The translations under genes and the position numbers were made by a program. From the NCBI GenBank assembly GCA_015039365.1, contig WION01000552.1, positions 1-34,280 of the forward strand: a DNA stretch of 34,280 nucleotides, given 5' to 3'. Source of the stretch: Amanita rubescens. Taxonomy: Eukaryota > Basidiomycota > Agaricomycetes > Agaricales > Amanitaceae. The notes under the pieces were generated by a model, which had not been told where the DNA came from, did no database searches, and saw only the letters and a program-made list of their open reading frames with translations. This document shows, piece after piece, positions 21,089-30,626 of this stretch (the first letter of the stretch is position 1; each line of letters starts with the position of its first letter).

Positions 21089-21982
21089 CGTCACGTATGC
21101 TTTTGATATTGTATCGATTTGGAAACCTTTCGCTTATATTAGTTTCAATTTAAGTGACCGGAGTATAATAGACTCGTCATATACAAACCTTCCCCATCCC
21201 ATGCCATCTTTAGCAATACATCCGCCTATGACCCTGTACGAGAACAATGACAAGAGTTAATCTAACGCTACTCATTTGATGTCACTGCACCCGTTGTTTG
21301 CTCGCGGCCCACTGCCTCGAGGGCAAAGACTCTGGCCCAGCGTGATGATATTGCCATATGTTGCTCTCTTTTCTTCAAGCAGAGTCGCAGGGCCGCTTGA
21401 TTAATGGGCGCATCAGAAGGTCACAAGCGCAGCAGGCGTCTGTCATCTCCACGACCATTGATATTGAAGATGGCTGGACAAACTCTAAGATGCCATTAAT
21501 AACAACGACATTCTGAACAAACCCGTATACGTATACACTATAACCGCACGTGCAAACCGGAAAAGACCTCCGAGCCTCGGCCCCGTTCTGAAAGATCGTA
21601 AGGCACCAAATTTTCTGGACGCCAGAAGCTCACCGCAGAACGAACAAGTAATAAGTAAAGTGAGCGAGTTATCTTGTTGAAATTAAGATTGACTCGTCGC
21701 GTACGTTTGCATTTATACTATGCCCGTGTAAGGGAACCAGGCCAGTTGGGGCGGGATAAAGGGCAGGGACTCATGAATGCATGATCGGACACCAGCCCAT
21801 TATAACCTGCTTCTCTTGACGCGCGAGTTGGGCGTACAAAAGCTTTCAAAGGAGCCAAATGTAAACAAACAACGGAAGAGTCCATTCTCCAGCTTTCACA
21901 GGGACCCGGGGTGCAGGGCTTGTCAATGACGGTCTTTACTTAAAGTTCACCGGCACTGCCAATGGTTTTAACTCTCCGTGCC
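21089..21982. other. Intergenic, promoter side of the first His/Asn-Cys family gene
   Basis: No gene supported. Near its end (21852-21873) is a segment around GTAAACA, identical over 22 bases to 25505-25526. From about 21895 to 21960 lie parts of the upstream module shared by this gene family (GGGCTT…, then CACTGCCAAT just before the coding region). Confidence 0.5.
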
Positions 21983-22853
21983 ATGTTTTCACCCTCATTA
22001 TTATTCGGCTCGTCCTCCACACATTCCGGGGACAGCTCATCTTGCCGCATAGATGACAAAATCTATGGACATTATCCCAACACGAACATCGACTGGCTCG
22101 AACTCAGAAAAGAAAGAGAAGAGCCCCAACATGAGTTCATCATCCTCCGAACCAACAATGACTTTTATCGCATTGAACGGAGACCACCGAAAGGAGCGAA
22201 TATCCCTTCCAAGTTGCACGGTATCAAGGCGGAGGATACCATTATTCATCTCAACCACCAGGATTATGAGAAAGTCTGGGAGTCCGCGGATATCAAGATC
22301 ATCGTGGCATTTTATCATGATCTAAAGCCTGGCTTGCATTCCCTTTTTTCTCTCTGTGATGCCATCCGCGTTGACCCCGACGCCGAGAAATACACGTTGG
22401 CGCAATTCAACTGTTACTTCTTTGCACGCACTCTCATCCTACTCCTTACTCGCCATTTCCTCATACGCCAATATTGCAATCAAGGATTGCCTAGAAACGA
22501 CTTTGCCAACCTTTCAGGACCTGACATTAATGTCATCGTGGACCAGGTTATGATTAGAGTTATGAACATTTGGCTCTCGCAGACAGTCGAGAATGTAAGT
22601 AAATAATGTTCCATCCAGTGGTTGGGGAATGCACGAATAACGGATTACCATTTTTTTTTAGACAAAGTGCACTTATGAAAAACTTCGACAACGGATAGAT
22701 GAAATGAATCAAAAACACTGTGCGATGGTTAATTTGTTGGGCGAGAACGGAGGTGCGGTGTATGATAGCTTGGATCGGAAAACGAATGAAATATGGCGCC
22801 ACATGTATTCCAATCATAGGGTCCTGTCGCGCCTTCCCCGCATTCGAGCTTGA
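21983..22853 (+). CDS. His/Asn-Cys motif family protein, copy 1
   Basis: Exons 21983-22594 and 22662-22853 give 267 residues. I start at 21983 rather than the in-frame ATG at 21962 because the bases before 21983 align with the untranslated leader of copy 2. Conserved with the other copies: QHEFIIL, FYRIERRPPKG, KAEDTI, CDAIRVDPDAEKYTLAQFNC and NCYFFARTL, followed by a helical half that includes LRQRIDEMNQKHC. A His at the start of a strand followed by Asn-Cys in N-C-x-F-F-A at the start of a helix recalls the permuted papain-like (LRAT/NlpC-P60) arrangement, but this is my inference, not a database match. No signal peptide. Exon 2 ends earlier than in copy 2 (63 against 101 residues). Confidence 0.75.
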
Positions 22854-23459
22854 ATCGGGTAGGACATGGCGGCACATTACGCGGGATCAACATTGGATGC
22901 CGGCTACTAGTGTAAAGGAAAGGAAGTGTACGGATACTTTGAATTGATCTTCGAGTTGTCGGAGCAGGAACATGACATAGCAAGTGGAGTGGTCCGACCA
23001 CTAAAGGACCCCCTTGAGGGGAATGAGGAGGGGAGGTGGCAGCCGAAAGCTCCATTCGGTGTCTGTCACTGCGAAGCCAGTGCCACGGGCTAGCGTAACA
23101 GGCGTGGATTGTAAACATGCAGCGATAAGAGAGCAAAAACGGGGGAGAGCAAAATATAAACAAATAACTTAGTCATTGACGTCAATGACATGGCATCAGA
23201 TGGATGGATCTTCTTTGGAATGGAAACACCGGGGAGCCTGAGATTGTGCGGTAAAACTACGGTGAATGATGAATCCGTCGAAGATGAGCGCATCTATCTC
23301 CACGTGCCCGCCATGAGGTCTGAACCATCCGAAGATCTTGCAATGGCAATTGGTTGTCGCGATCTGCTCGGAATCAATCCAATAACATTGACCAGTCAAA
23401 TATCTACAGGGGAAACATTGAACCCTGACATTTGCTGTAAAGAGGGTCGGCATAAACGA

Positions 23460-23629
23460 CAAACCGGCGAATCCCATGCTGTTCGGCACGTTGTTATTGA
23501 TGGATGAGGCCTCCAGCATTTACAGGGTCCCTGTAGGTCCCTGTGCACAGGTTTCGCTGATGGGGCTTAAACTTAAAGCTTCAACCTTCGCAGGCACTGC
23601 CAATAGTAACTCTCCGCCGACCGCAAGTC
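23460..23629 (+). repeat. Family upstream module, copy before gene 2
   Basis: The order of blocks is: an ATGCTGTTCGGCAC block, TTG.TAT..ATG, AGGCCTCCAG, CAGGG, GCACAGG, TTCGCTGATGGGG, TTAAA…GCTTCAA, TTCGCAGGCACTGCCAAT. It is repeated at about 25860-26005 and 28090-28190, and partly before gene 1 (21895-21960). It is probably the shared promoter and leader of the family. Confidence 0.7.
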
Positions 23630-24680
23630 ATGTCACACCTCTCATTATTGTCAATAGCCTTTCGGTCCTCATCCGCCTCACGTTCGCGCGATGATTCATT
23701 ATTGGGGATGGCCTTTCGATCCTCGTCCACCTCACGCTCGCGCGATAAGTCATCTCTCCCGATAGATGATAACATCTATCAACATTGTTCCAACCTTGTC
23801 ATTATCTCTCTCCGATTCGTGAGAGAGAGAGAAGATCCCGAGCACGAGTTCATCATCCTCAGAACTAACGCGTCCGACTATTATCGTGTTGAACGGCGAC
23901 CATCAAAAGGAACGGGTATCAGTTCCAAGTTGCGTGGCTGCAAAGCAGAGGATACCATTACTCATCTCAATGGATGGCAACACACGAGCGTCCTCAGGGT
24001 CGTGAGTTCCAAGATAGAGCTGCACTATCGCGGTAACCCAAAGCCTGATTTGCATACGGTTTTTGATTTTTGCAATGCAATCCGCAAGGACCCTGAAACC
24101 AAGAAATACTCGTTGGCACAATTCAACTGTTACTTCTTTGCGCGCGCTCTCATGCTACTCATTACTCGCCATTTCCTCATAGGCCAATATTCCATCCATA
24201 TATCACCGAGAAACGACTTTGGAAGCCTTCCAGGACCTGATATTGATGCCATCGTGGACGAATCGCTGAAAAAAGTGCCACCCAAGAGCTGGATAGTCAT
24301 GTCTTTCCTTGATCCAAGGGTAAGGATGATATCACTCAAGTTTTGATTACTTAAGGAATGACATATTTTTTCAGATCAAGGGCAATACTTACAAGGACGT
24401 TCGACGGTATATTCTCGAAATGAATCAAAAACACTGCCAGAGAGTTACTCAGTTTGGCGGGAAAGGAGATGTGGTGTATGAAACCTTGAACAAGAAGACG
24501 GAAGAGATATGGCGCCGTATACATTCGGATCCAATACCGTCCGAAAAACGAGCCGATCTTGACTTGGCCTTGGATTCTCATGCGACGGCTCAGTCCGACG
24601 AGGATATCAAGGAGTTGTTGCTGTCTCGCGCCGAGCGCAGCGACGACACATCACTATCACGCCTCGTTGAGGCACTTTAA
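23630..24680 (+). CDS. His/Asn-Cys motif family protein, copy 2
   Basis: Exons 23630-24319 and 24375-24680 join in frame to 331 residues. The N-terminus holds a tandem duplication (AFRSSSASRSRDDSLLG then AFRSSSTSRSRDKSSLP). The core has EHEFIILRT, YYRVERRPSKG, CKAEDTI, FCNAIRKDPETKKYSLAQF and NCYFFARAL. The C-terminal exon is helical and charged (YILEMNQKHC, KKTEEIWRRIHSDP) and is longer than in copy 1. Both copies keep the His, the Asn-Cys pair, the Glu-Asp before the middle loop and the basic ERRP motif, which suggests selection on a common core. Function unknown; a cysteine-hydrolase-like fold is a guess from motif order. Confidence 0.78.
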
Positions 24681-24819
24681 ATGCTCCCCACCTCATCCCC
24701 ACCAACCTCGTCCGGTTTCGTACTCCTACGTCTCTCGAACGCGGTGACATTCCTGCTACAGCACGTCGCGCAAATCACATTTATTTATTTGTTGCTTGTA
24801 TGATAGACTACGAGGTTGA

Positions 24820-25430
24820 ACTGGTCTTCGCATTATCGCGTCGAACCAAATGGAGATGGCACATCGTCCCGGACAAGTCACCGCCTTCCTGATAGATACA
24901 GTGTTATTCCAACAAGTCCATTTCTTCGCACAGAGTCAGAAAGGAAAGGGATTGTGTCCGAACAGGTAATAAATACTAAGCGCCGATCGGCGACCGTTGG
25001 AAGGTACGAACATGAACTCCAAGCTGCGTGGCTGTGGGGAAGAGGATATCTCAACCTAGAGAATTGCAAGTGAAAGGTCCGGGCGAGAACGGATTGCAGG
25101 ATCAAGGTGGAATTTCGGGTATGATGCAAAACCTGACTTGTATACATACCATTTGTCAACGTCGAGAAATACTTGTTGGCGCAGTACAATTGCACGCACT
25201 CTCATGCTACTCATCATCCGCCATTTCCTCCTACGCCAATATTGCATCCTGATATCACTGAGAGACGATTTCGGAAGCCTTCCAGAAACTGAGATTGGGC
25301 ACAGGGCTTGAAAACGAAACCATGACCATCGTGGGTCCCCGAGACTGGTGAGATTAAGCACTGCACGATGGTTAGTAGGTTTGGCGGGAACGGAGTTGCA
25401 GTGTAATTTGGATGAGAAAAAGGGCACGGC
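24820..25430 (+). pseudogene. His/Asn-Cys family, copy 3, heavily decayed
   Basis: Pieces in the family order survive at the DNA level: a TATCGCGTCGAACC block (YYRVE), a later SKLRGC-like block (near 25015), the block encoding ALMLLI-type helices (ATGCTACTCATCATCCGCCA, about 25203), and a fragment of the second exon (GCGATGGTTAGT…TTTGGCGGGAACGG, about 25367-25400). The key Asn-Cys block is damaged. There are insertions and no continuous frame, so it is a dead copy. Confidence 0.6.
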
Positions 25431-25859
25431 ATGCACCTGACAAGGATGATAACTCGAACGAAGATGACGGTTCGGAAAGACGTGCACGGTGATGATGCGA
25501 GCGAGAGCCAAATGTAAACAAACAACTCGGATCATACTACCAATTTTCCCTAACATCGCTCACGACGGGAAATCGCGACTCTAGAAGGCCGATAAGAGGC
25601 TAGAATGGCGACGGAGGGAGGTATGTCCACGATGGCGATGGTTTAGGACATCTCTGCGGCATTTGCATCCAAGGCAGTACGAACCGCGGAAGACAACGCG
25701 GACGAGAGATACGCCAGCGGAATTGGTGCTCCACCGCGTAGCTGTGAGGCCAGTTTCTGGAGTGGGGCAGAAAAGCCCGAATATGGAAGGATAGACCGGG
25801 TGTGGCTTGAGAGGTGTCCCAGCGTTGACATGCGGTGCGAGCATGGTCAACGAGAAATG
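25431..25859. other. Intergenic, no gene
   Basis: Contains the second exact copy of the GTAAACA-bearing segment (25505-25526). The open frames on the minus strand (25581-25871) have no support. Confidence 0.45.
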
Positions 25860-26005
25860 GACGAATCTCATGCTGTTCGACCCGTTGCTATCAATGAATG
25901 TTAATGAAACCTCCAGCCTTTACAGTTTCCCAGGGCACAGGCTTCGCTGATGGGGTTTAAAGCTTTCACGCTTCAAACTTCGCAGGCCCTGCCAATAGCA
26001 ACCCC
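25860..26005 (+). repeat. Family upstream module, copy before copy 4
   Basis: Same block order as 23460-23629: CATGCTGTTCG, CCTCCAG, GGGCACAGG, TTCGCTGATGGGG, CTTCAAACTTCGCAGG, CTGCCAATAG. It lies immediately upstream of the broken copy 4. Confidence 0.7.
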
Positions 26006-26019
26006 ACCTTTGCGCGATA

Positions 26020-26440
26020 ATTCGTCTCTCCCGATAGATAGTGATATCTACCGACATTATTCCAACTTTTATATTGACAAGTTCGAACTCTAGAAGAAAA
26101 GGGAGCAGCCAGCCTTACACGAGCGAGTTTGTCGTCATCGAAGTGTACGTTGGGCAAGGAAGACGATGGTACTATCGCATCGAACGGCGGCCGTCAAAAG
26201 GAACGACTATCAAAGACAAACTCCGTGGCTGCGGGGCGGAGGATAACGACCAGGGTTACGCAAGTCTCTGGTGGGACGCGGATCGCGAGATTTCCGTATC
26301 ATTTAATAATCCAAAGCCTCCAGGCTTGCATACCGTTTTTGCCATCTGCGATGCTATCCGCAAGGACCCCGACGCCAAGAATTACACGTTGATGGTGTAC
26401 AACTGTTACTTCCTTGCTCGTACTTCCATGTCTCTCGAAC
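26020..26440 (+). pseudogene. His/Asn-Cys family, copy 4, truncated
   Basis: Family text is recognisable from the SSLPID-like start at 26020 (here NSSLPIDSDIY) onwards: WYYRIERRPSKGTTI, LRGCGAEDN, FAICDAIRKDPDAKNYTLMV and NCYFLARTS. An in-frame TAG interrupts the N-terminal part near 26090. The strand that should carry the conserved His reads SEFVVIE instead of HEFIIL. After NCYFLART the sequence leaves the family and runs into unrelated bases and an Mpv17 scrap, so the C-terminal exon is gone. A long open frame (26041-26601) merely bridges these parts. Confidence 0.7.
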
Positions 26441-26529
26441 GAATGCGCGTCAGCGCGTTTGATCCTGGTCAATGGCCTGCAAAAGATCGACATCACCTGT
26501 CAACCCTAAACGCATGTGCTGCTCTTCCC

Positions 26530-26645
26530 CGCAAAGTTTCTCACCAAATTCTGACTTTGATCAAGCCAACGCCACGCTCCTCAATCGCCCACTGCCCATA
26601 AACCGTCTTTCCACCGCATTCTTGTTCGGAGTGGTGAAGCATGCT
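26530..26645 (+). pseudogene. Scrap of the Mpv17 gene (end of intron 1 and exon 2)
   Basis: About 26533-26640 aligns with 18773-18870 of the intact gene. It includes the intron text CCAAATTCT, then TLLNRPLPINRLSTAFLFG against SLLNRPLLTNCLSAAFLFG. The rest of the Mpv17 gene is absent, and the sequence resumes with the segment that normally follows it (from 26651). This marks an internal deletion in a duplicated block. Confidence 0.7.
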
Positions 26646-26919
26646 GCAGAAGCAACGTGACAGTGAACAGGTGATATTTGAAATGCTGGCGCCAATCGTT
26701 ATGTAAGTTAACCGCAAGAAAACCACGTTCCCTTCATATCTTCCATCATTAAGTAGCTTTGAATGGAAGTACCACTTTCTTGGAACAAGGTTCATGGCGC
26801 TAATCATACACGCGGATGTGCACGCAGTATATTTAAGCTCGAACACATGAAACGATCGCACTGTCAGTTGCTCGGTTCCCATATACTTCGTTTTTTCCGC
26901 TCCTCCCTCATTGAACACT
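26646..26919 (+). repeat. Duplicate of the 19799-20041 intergenic segment
   Basis: Similar over its length to the region between the Mpv17 and membrane-protein genes. It has a TATATTTAAG TATA-like box (about 26827) and the conserved leader before the paralogue. Confidence 0.6.
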
Positions 26920-27992
26920 GTGTCTGCCGACCTCGAGATGGGATTGGTCCCTCCACAAAACACGGAGATATTAGCCTACAACGAGACTGAGCTGAACATC
27001 AGCAATGACAGCTTAACTCCTAGTAGTGGCAGCGAGCCGCGGGTGTCAATGCCAGTTTCTCGCGAGATCAGTACGTTGCGTTTTGATAATAATTTGATAA
27101 AGGTACTGACTTCAACTTGGAACTGATAGAACAGAACCCGACTGGTAGTAAAAAACGTGACAGACGACACCGCAAGGCACGACGGTAAGCGAGGTTTTAA
27201 TCATTTCTTCGAAACGAAGTGGCTAAATCAGTGCGACATAGCGAGATCGAAGCAGAGGCATGGAAAGGTCGCGCTTATGAGCGTCTTAAACTGGTCCAGA
27301 ACGGATATAATAACCTGGCAATCATTGTAAGTACCCCGCCTTTTCGCATCCCCTGGCACAACTTTGATTGCCGATAGTGTACCTTCTTGGCAGGCGTGCA
27401 AGCAGCGATCCTCGGCGTTACCTCTACTCAAACCGGGGTCGCTGCCCAAATCGTTAACGGATTCTTCTTTGCTGGTCTCGTAGCCGACATCGGTGCTGCC
27501 GTCTTGAGTGCTGCCTCTCAGCGGTGGTTTGAGATGATAAGACCCGACGAGGCGGAACACGCGTACGACTACTTGAAAGAAACTCACTCGGGGGTTCATC
27601 CAGACGAGATCGAGCAAATTGTGGTAGGGGAAAAGACAAATTCGTTGTTGTCCACCGAGAATGTGGCTCCGGGGAAAGAAAGGCCGGAAGAAGCTGTTCA
27701 CGTAAATGGGTCTGCAAGCTCATTTGCAACTTGGACTACTTTTAAACGATACTGTAGTATCGAGCGATGGGTCTTGCTTGCATTGAAGGCCCCTCTCAAC
27801 GCAGCCTTATTAGGATTTGGGTTCATGCTCGCGGGAGTAATGCTCTGGGTATGGTCGCACGAGGCGCTTGTCGCGAATGTGCTGTGCACAGTACTGTGTG
27901 TGTTGGTGGTGATCCTCCTCCCATCGTTTAGGATCCCACACGATCGCAAAGAGACTTTGAGGCTTTTTAAGCTGCAGAGAGCCGCCGGATGA
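26920..27992 (+). pseudogene. Paralogue of the 20042 membrane protein with damaged 5' end
   Basis: Exons 2 (27242-27326) and 3 (27378-27992) are intact and closely follow the gene at 20042-21088. Examples are RLKLVQNGYNNLAII, then NGFFFAGLVADIGAAVLSAA and LGFGFMLAGVMLWVWSHEAL. In exon 1 the codon aligned with the ATG of the intact gene reads GTG (26920). A small length change near 27105 also shifts the frame into TGA at 27124-27126, before the GTAAGC donor at 27185. Without a different start or splice the C-terminal 235 codons cannot be reached from the normal start. It may be recently dead, or may use an undetected alternative first exon. Confidence 0.7.
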
Positions 27993-28089
27993 CTTGATAT
28001 TAGTGGTAGAGATCGTCCCACTTATATATGTGTTGATACTGTACTTCTAATGACATTGACAAGGGTGAATTAAACTCGTGTTTCCGGAG

Positions 28090-28285
28090 GGTGGGAATCC
28101 GATGCTGTTCGGCACCTTGCTATGAATGAGGCCTCCCAGGGCACAGGGCTTAAGAAGCTTCAAGTTTCGCAAGCACTGCCAATTGACCCCCCCAAGTCAT
28201 GGCGACAGCGGCTCGCTTATTATTCTCGGTCCTCGCCCAACTCATCACATTCGTGAGTGGCGCGTTTCGGTGATGACCGACAAAG
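28090..28285 (+). repeat. Family upstream module, orphan copy, plus short frame
   Basis: The module blocks (GATGCTGTTCGGCACC, GAGGCCTCC, GGGCACAGGGCTTAAGAAGC, TTCGCAAGCACTGCCAAT) recur and are followed by an ATG at 28199. That frame encodes only about 24 hydrophobic residues (LLFSVLAQLITFVSG) before a stop. No family coding sequence follows. Confidence 0.6.
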
Positions 28286-28289
28286 AAGA

Positions 28290-28713
28290 TGTAAGCCTTG
28301 CGGCCAGTTCACATCGGTGGAAGAGGCCATAATCGGGCGGCGTCACAAAATATTTGCCTCCGCATGACACACTTCTCGGATCTGTCCCGGGCCGCTAAGG
28401 TTGGGGAGTGCGTAGCTTTGGACGAGGTTACTCGAGAAAATATTAAATAGTGAATACAGAAATGTATAATTACATATAATTACAGTCTCCTACAATAAAC
28501 ACCTAGACAAAACTGCGACTTTGACTGCACGAACATTTTACCCACCGTCTGTGGCGGGGACGTGTTGTTCAGAAGCCCCGACCATTGTCATATATTCTGT
28601 ACGGACAATGCGACAAGCCAGTTCCCTCAGTTCGCTTTCGGTCGATGGGTCTGCTTTTCCTGAATAGTAAGAAACGCGTGGGATAAAACGGACACTTAGA
28701 ACAGCATTAGGCC
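28290..28713. other. Intergenic, 3' side of the minus-strand gene
   Basis: AT-rich patches around 28440-28510 and no supported gene. The open frame at 28538-28774 on the minus strand overlaps the last exon of the next gene and is a shadow. Confidence 0.4.
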
Positions 28714-30112
28714 TTATAGAAGGTGCAAAACATTGTGAACATGCCTTTTTGTCAACAATCTGATCGCTTCGCAAGACTGGTTTTCAACATCTTCAATAGT
28801 ACGAACCGGCTCCTTGAACTTTTTCAGACATTGCATGGCAAAGACATGCGCAAGTTCCCATTGTTCAGTCGATTTACGAGGGCCAGAATTAGTCTGTGAG
28901 CCAGAAGTCTTACAAGACCATCAGTGTCATGAGTACGACTCTGGCTTACATTGTCGTCGGTGCCATTGTTCAACAGTCGCTGAACGGGCGAGGAAGCGGC
29001 CTGGGGAGGCATTAGAGATTTTTGCCATAAGGTCCGAAGACAACAAACTAACAGGTGACCCGGGCGGTCTCTTACGATTTGCTTCGACAGAGGCAGCAAG
29101 ACCTTCCACATAGGCAAATAGAATGACGGTAAATACTTTATTTGTCACTATGGAAGAAAATTTAGCCCTCAGAAACCCGAATGGGAAAACCACATGCCAC
29201 GTATCATATCTGCAATGAATGCTTCTCTTGCGCCGCTTGCTTGCAGCGTCTCATCAAAGGCAAACTTCCTTCGGGTTGGATCATACGAGTAAAAATGAAA
29301 GGCCTGGAGGTCGGTAAGTAAACCATGGACACGCAGGCCTTCAAAGTCGACTTTCTTGTTCATTTCGGCGGCCGCTTGTGTACAAACAAGCTCAGCATAA
29401 CTCAAGAACGATGAATTCAGGCTTACAAAGTAGCTCAAGGAATAGTTGCGCAACGTTGTCATGGCCTTCGTAACCCAACTTCAATTCGATTACGAGGAAA
29501 ATAGTACCCCCAATCATGAATAGCTGTATCAAAGTCTCCGTCAGAAAGTTTGGCATATATTAAACAATACACCCACCTCATGCTCAACCGAACCTCCGCT
29601 AGAGTAAGCTGTCGACGTCATTGGGTGCTCTGGCGTATCAATAACCCGACCTTGGAATAATCCGACAATTGGGATAAGGTACTTGGTGTAACGTGAGCAC
29701 GCGAAAAGCATTCTTCTACAGTTGGACATACTGCATCAAAGGCTCTAATTCGCGCCTCTTCCCTCTCCTGATAAATTCGTTCTTGATAGACGTCTTGGAT
29801 GCGCCATGCCGCCTCGGCGATAGTATTATGAAAAGACGGGGGGAGAAGAACAGGAGTAATTGGGTAGGAGTCAAATTTGGTCGTCAAAAAATTATCGGAA
29901 AGACCGAATTGGGGAGCAACTTGGGTCCATTTTGCGGCCGAGAAGGACGGCACTAGGCCTATTCTGGCTTTCTTTATCTGAGAGGCACTGATGTTCCCGG
30001 CGTTGGCAAGTGATGCAAGAACGTAAGCGAGGTCAGGCCCAAGTGCTAAAAGCTGCTGCATCCACCCAGGCGGAGGAGTTGCGATTACAGCTTTGCCCCT
30101 TGACTTTCCCAT
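28714..30112 (-). CDS. Uncharacterised protein with possible PD-(D/E)XK nuclease core
   Basis: Seven exons on the minus strand join without any frame conflict: 30112-29732, 29681-29577, 29523-29427, 29374-29201, 29147-29053, 29000-28950 and 28908-28714, giving 365 residues. No signal peptide or membrane segment. The N-terminus is basic (GKSRGK); next comes a helical segment (RIQDVYQERIYQEREEARIR). The central part has SSGGSVEHE, then a hydrophobic strand ending in Glu-Leu-Lys (GGTIFLVIELKLG) and a helix starting with Asn-Val-Ala-Gln (NVAQLFLELL), followed by LLTDLQAFHFYSYDPTRRKF. A strand with E-x-K followed by a Gln-bearing helix is how PD-(D/E)XK nuclease folds look. I also recall this as a common agaric hypothetical family. 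Nuclease activity is inference only. The Ser/Asn-rich region in exons 5-7 is a linker before a final helical stretch (LAHVFAMQCLKKF). Confidence 0.8.
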
Positions 30113-30626
30113 GTTGGTATCACTCAGACACTTCGGTTGGTCACAACTTGTGACTGAATAACATGGCCTCTATCAACACCGCACACGAGTACGGCCAAAA
30201 GCCGTGGATCCGGACGCAATGGCACGTCAATGAGTTGTTCGCTCGCGCCTCGTTCATGCCCGCCTCATCTCCACCAACCTCGTACTCCAGATGATGATAG
30301 TTACTATTATACCTACGACAGAATGTCATGGATATTGCTTGTAGAGTAGACTTGATATCGCGTGTATCTCGTCCAACCAAATGGAGATAAAATGAACAAA
30401 ACCCCACAAGCGATGTGGAGAGATCGATGATCCACGTTTGATCCCGGCTAGTGCGGCAACAAAAGATCGACAACTCCATTTTGTCCACCCTGAAGACAGT
30501 ATTCGATTCCTCCATAGCACTGGATATACAAGTAAGTAAACAATGAAAACATACAACGCATATATGCAAGTAGTAGCAGTAGTGTGTCCATCCGATGTTG
30601 CGGGTAAAAAGGTAACCTTGATCTTC
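30113..30626. other. Intergenic; dispersed repeat similar to 24690-24860
   Basis: No gene. About 30262-30395 shares blocks with the stretch after copy 2: CCACCAACCTCGT, then GCTTGTA.GA.AGAC, then CCAACCAAATGGAGAT. This suggests an old duplicated fragment. Confidence 0.45.

Noticed and set aside
23190..23507. Plus-strand frame of 105 codons
   Set aside because: It runs into the conserved upstream module, which recurs elsewhere without an open frame.
26041..26601. Open frame of 186 codons as a single gene
   Set aside because: It bridges the end of copy 4 and an Mpv17 scrap, starts at GTG, and the true N-terminus upstream has a stop.
29690..29760. Apparent frameshift in the minus-strand gene near 29.7 kb
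   Set aside because: An intron (29682-29731) with a GTATGT donor and AAG acceptor removes it and restores full frame continuity.
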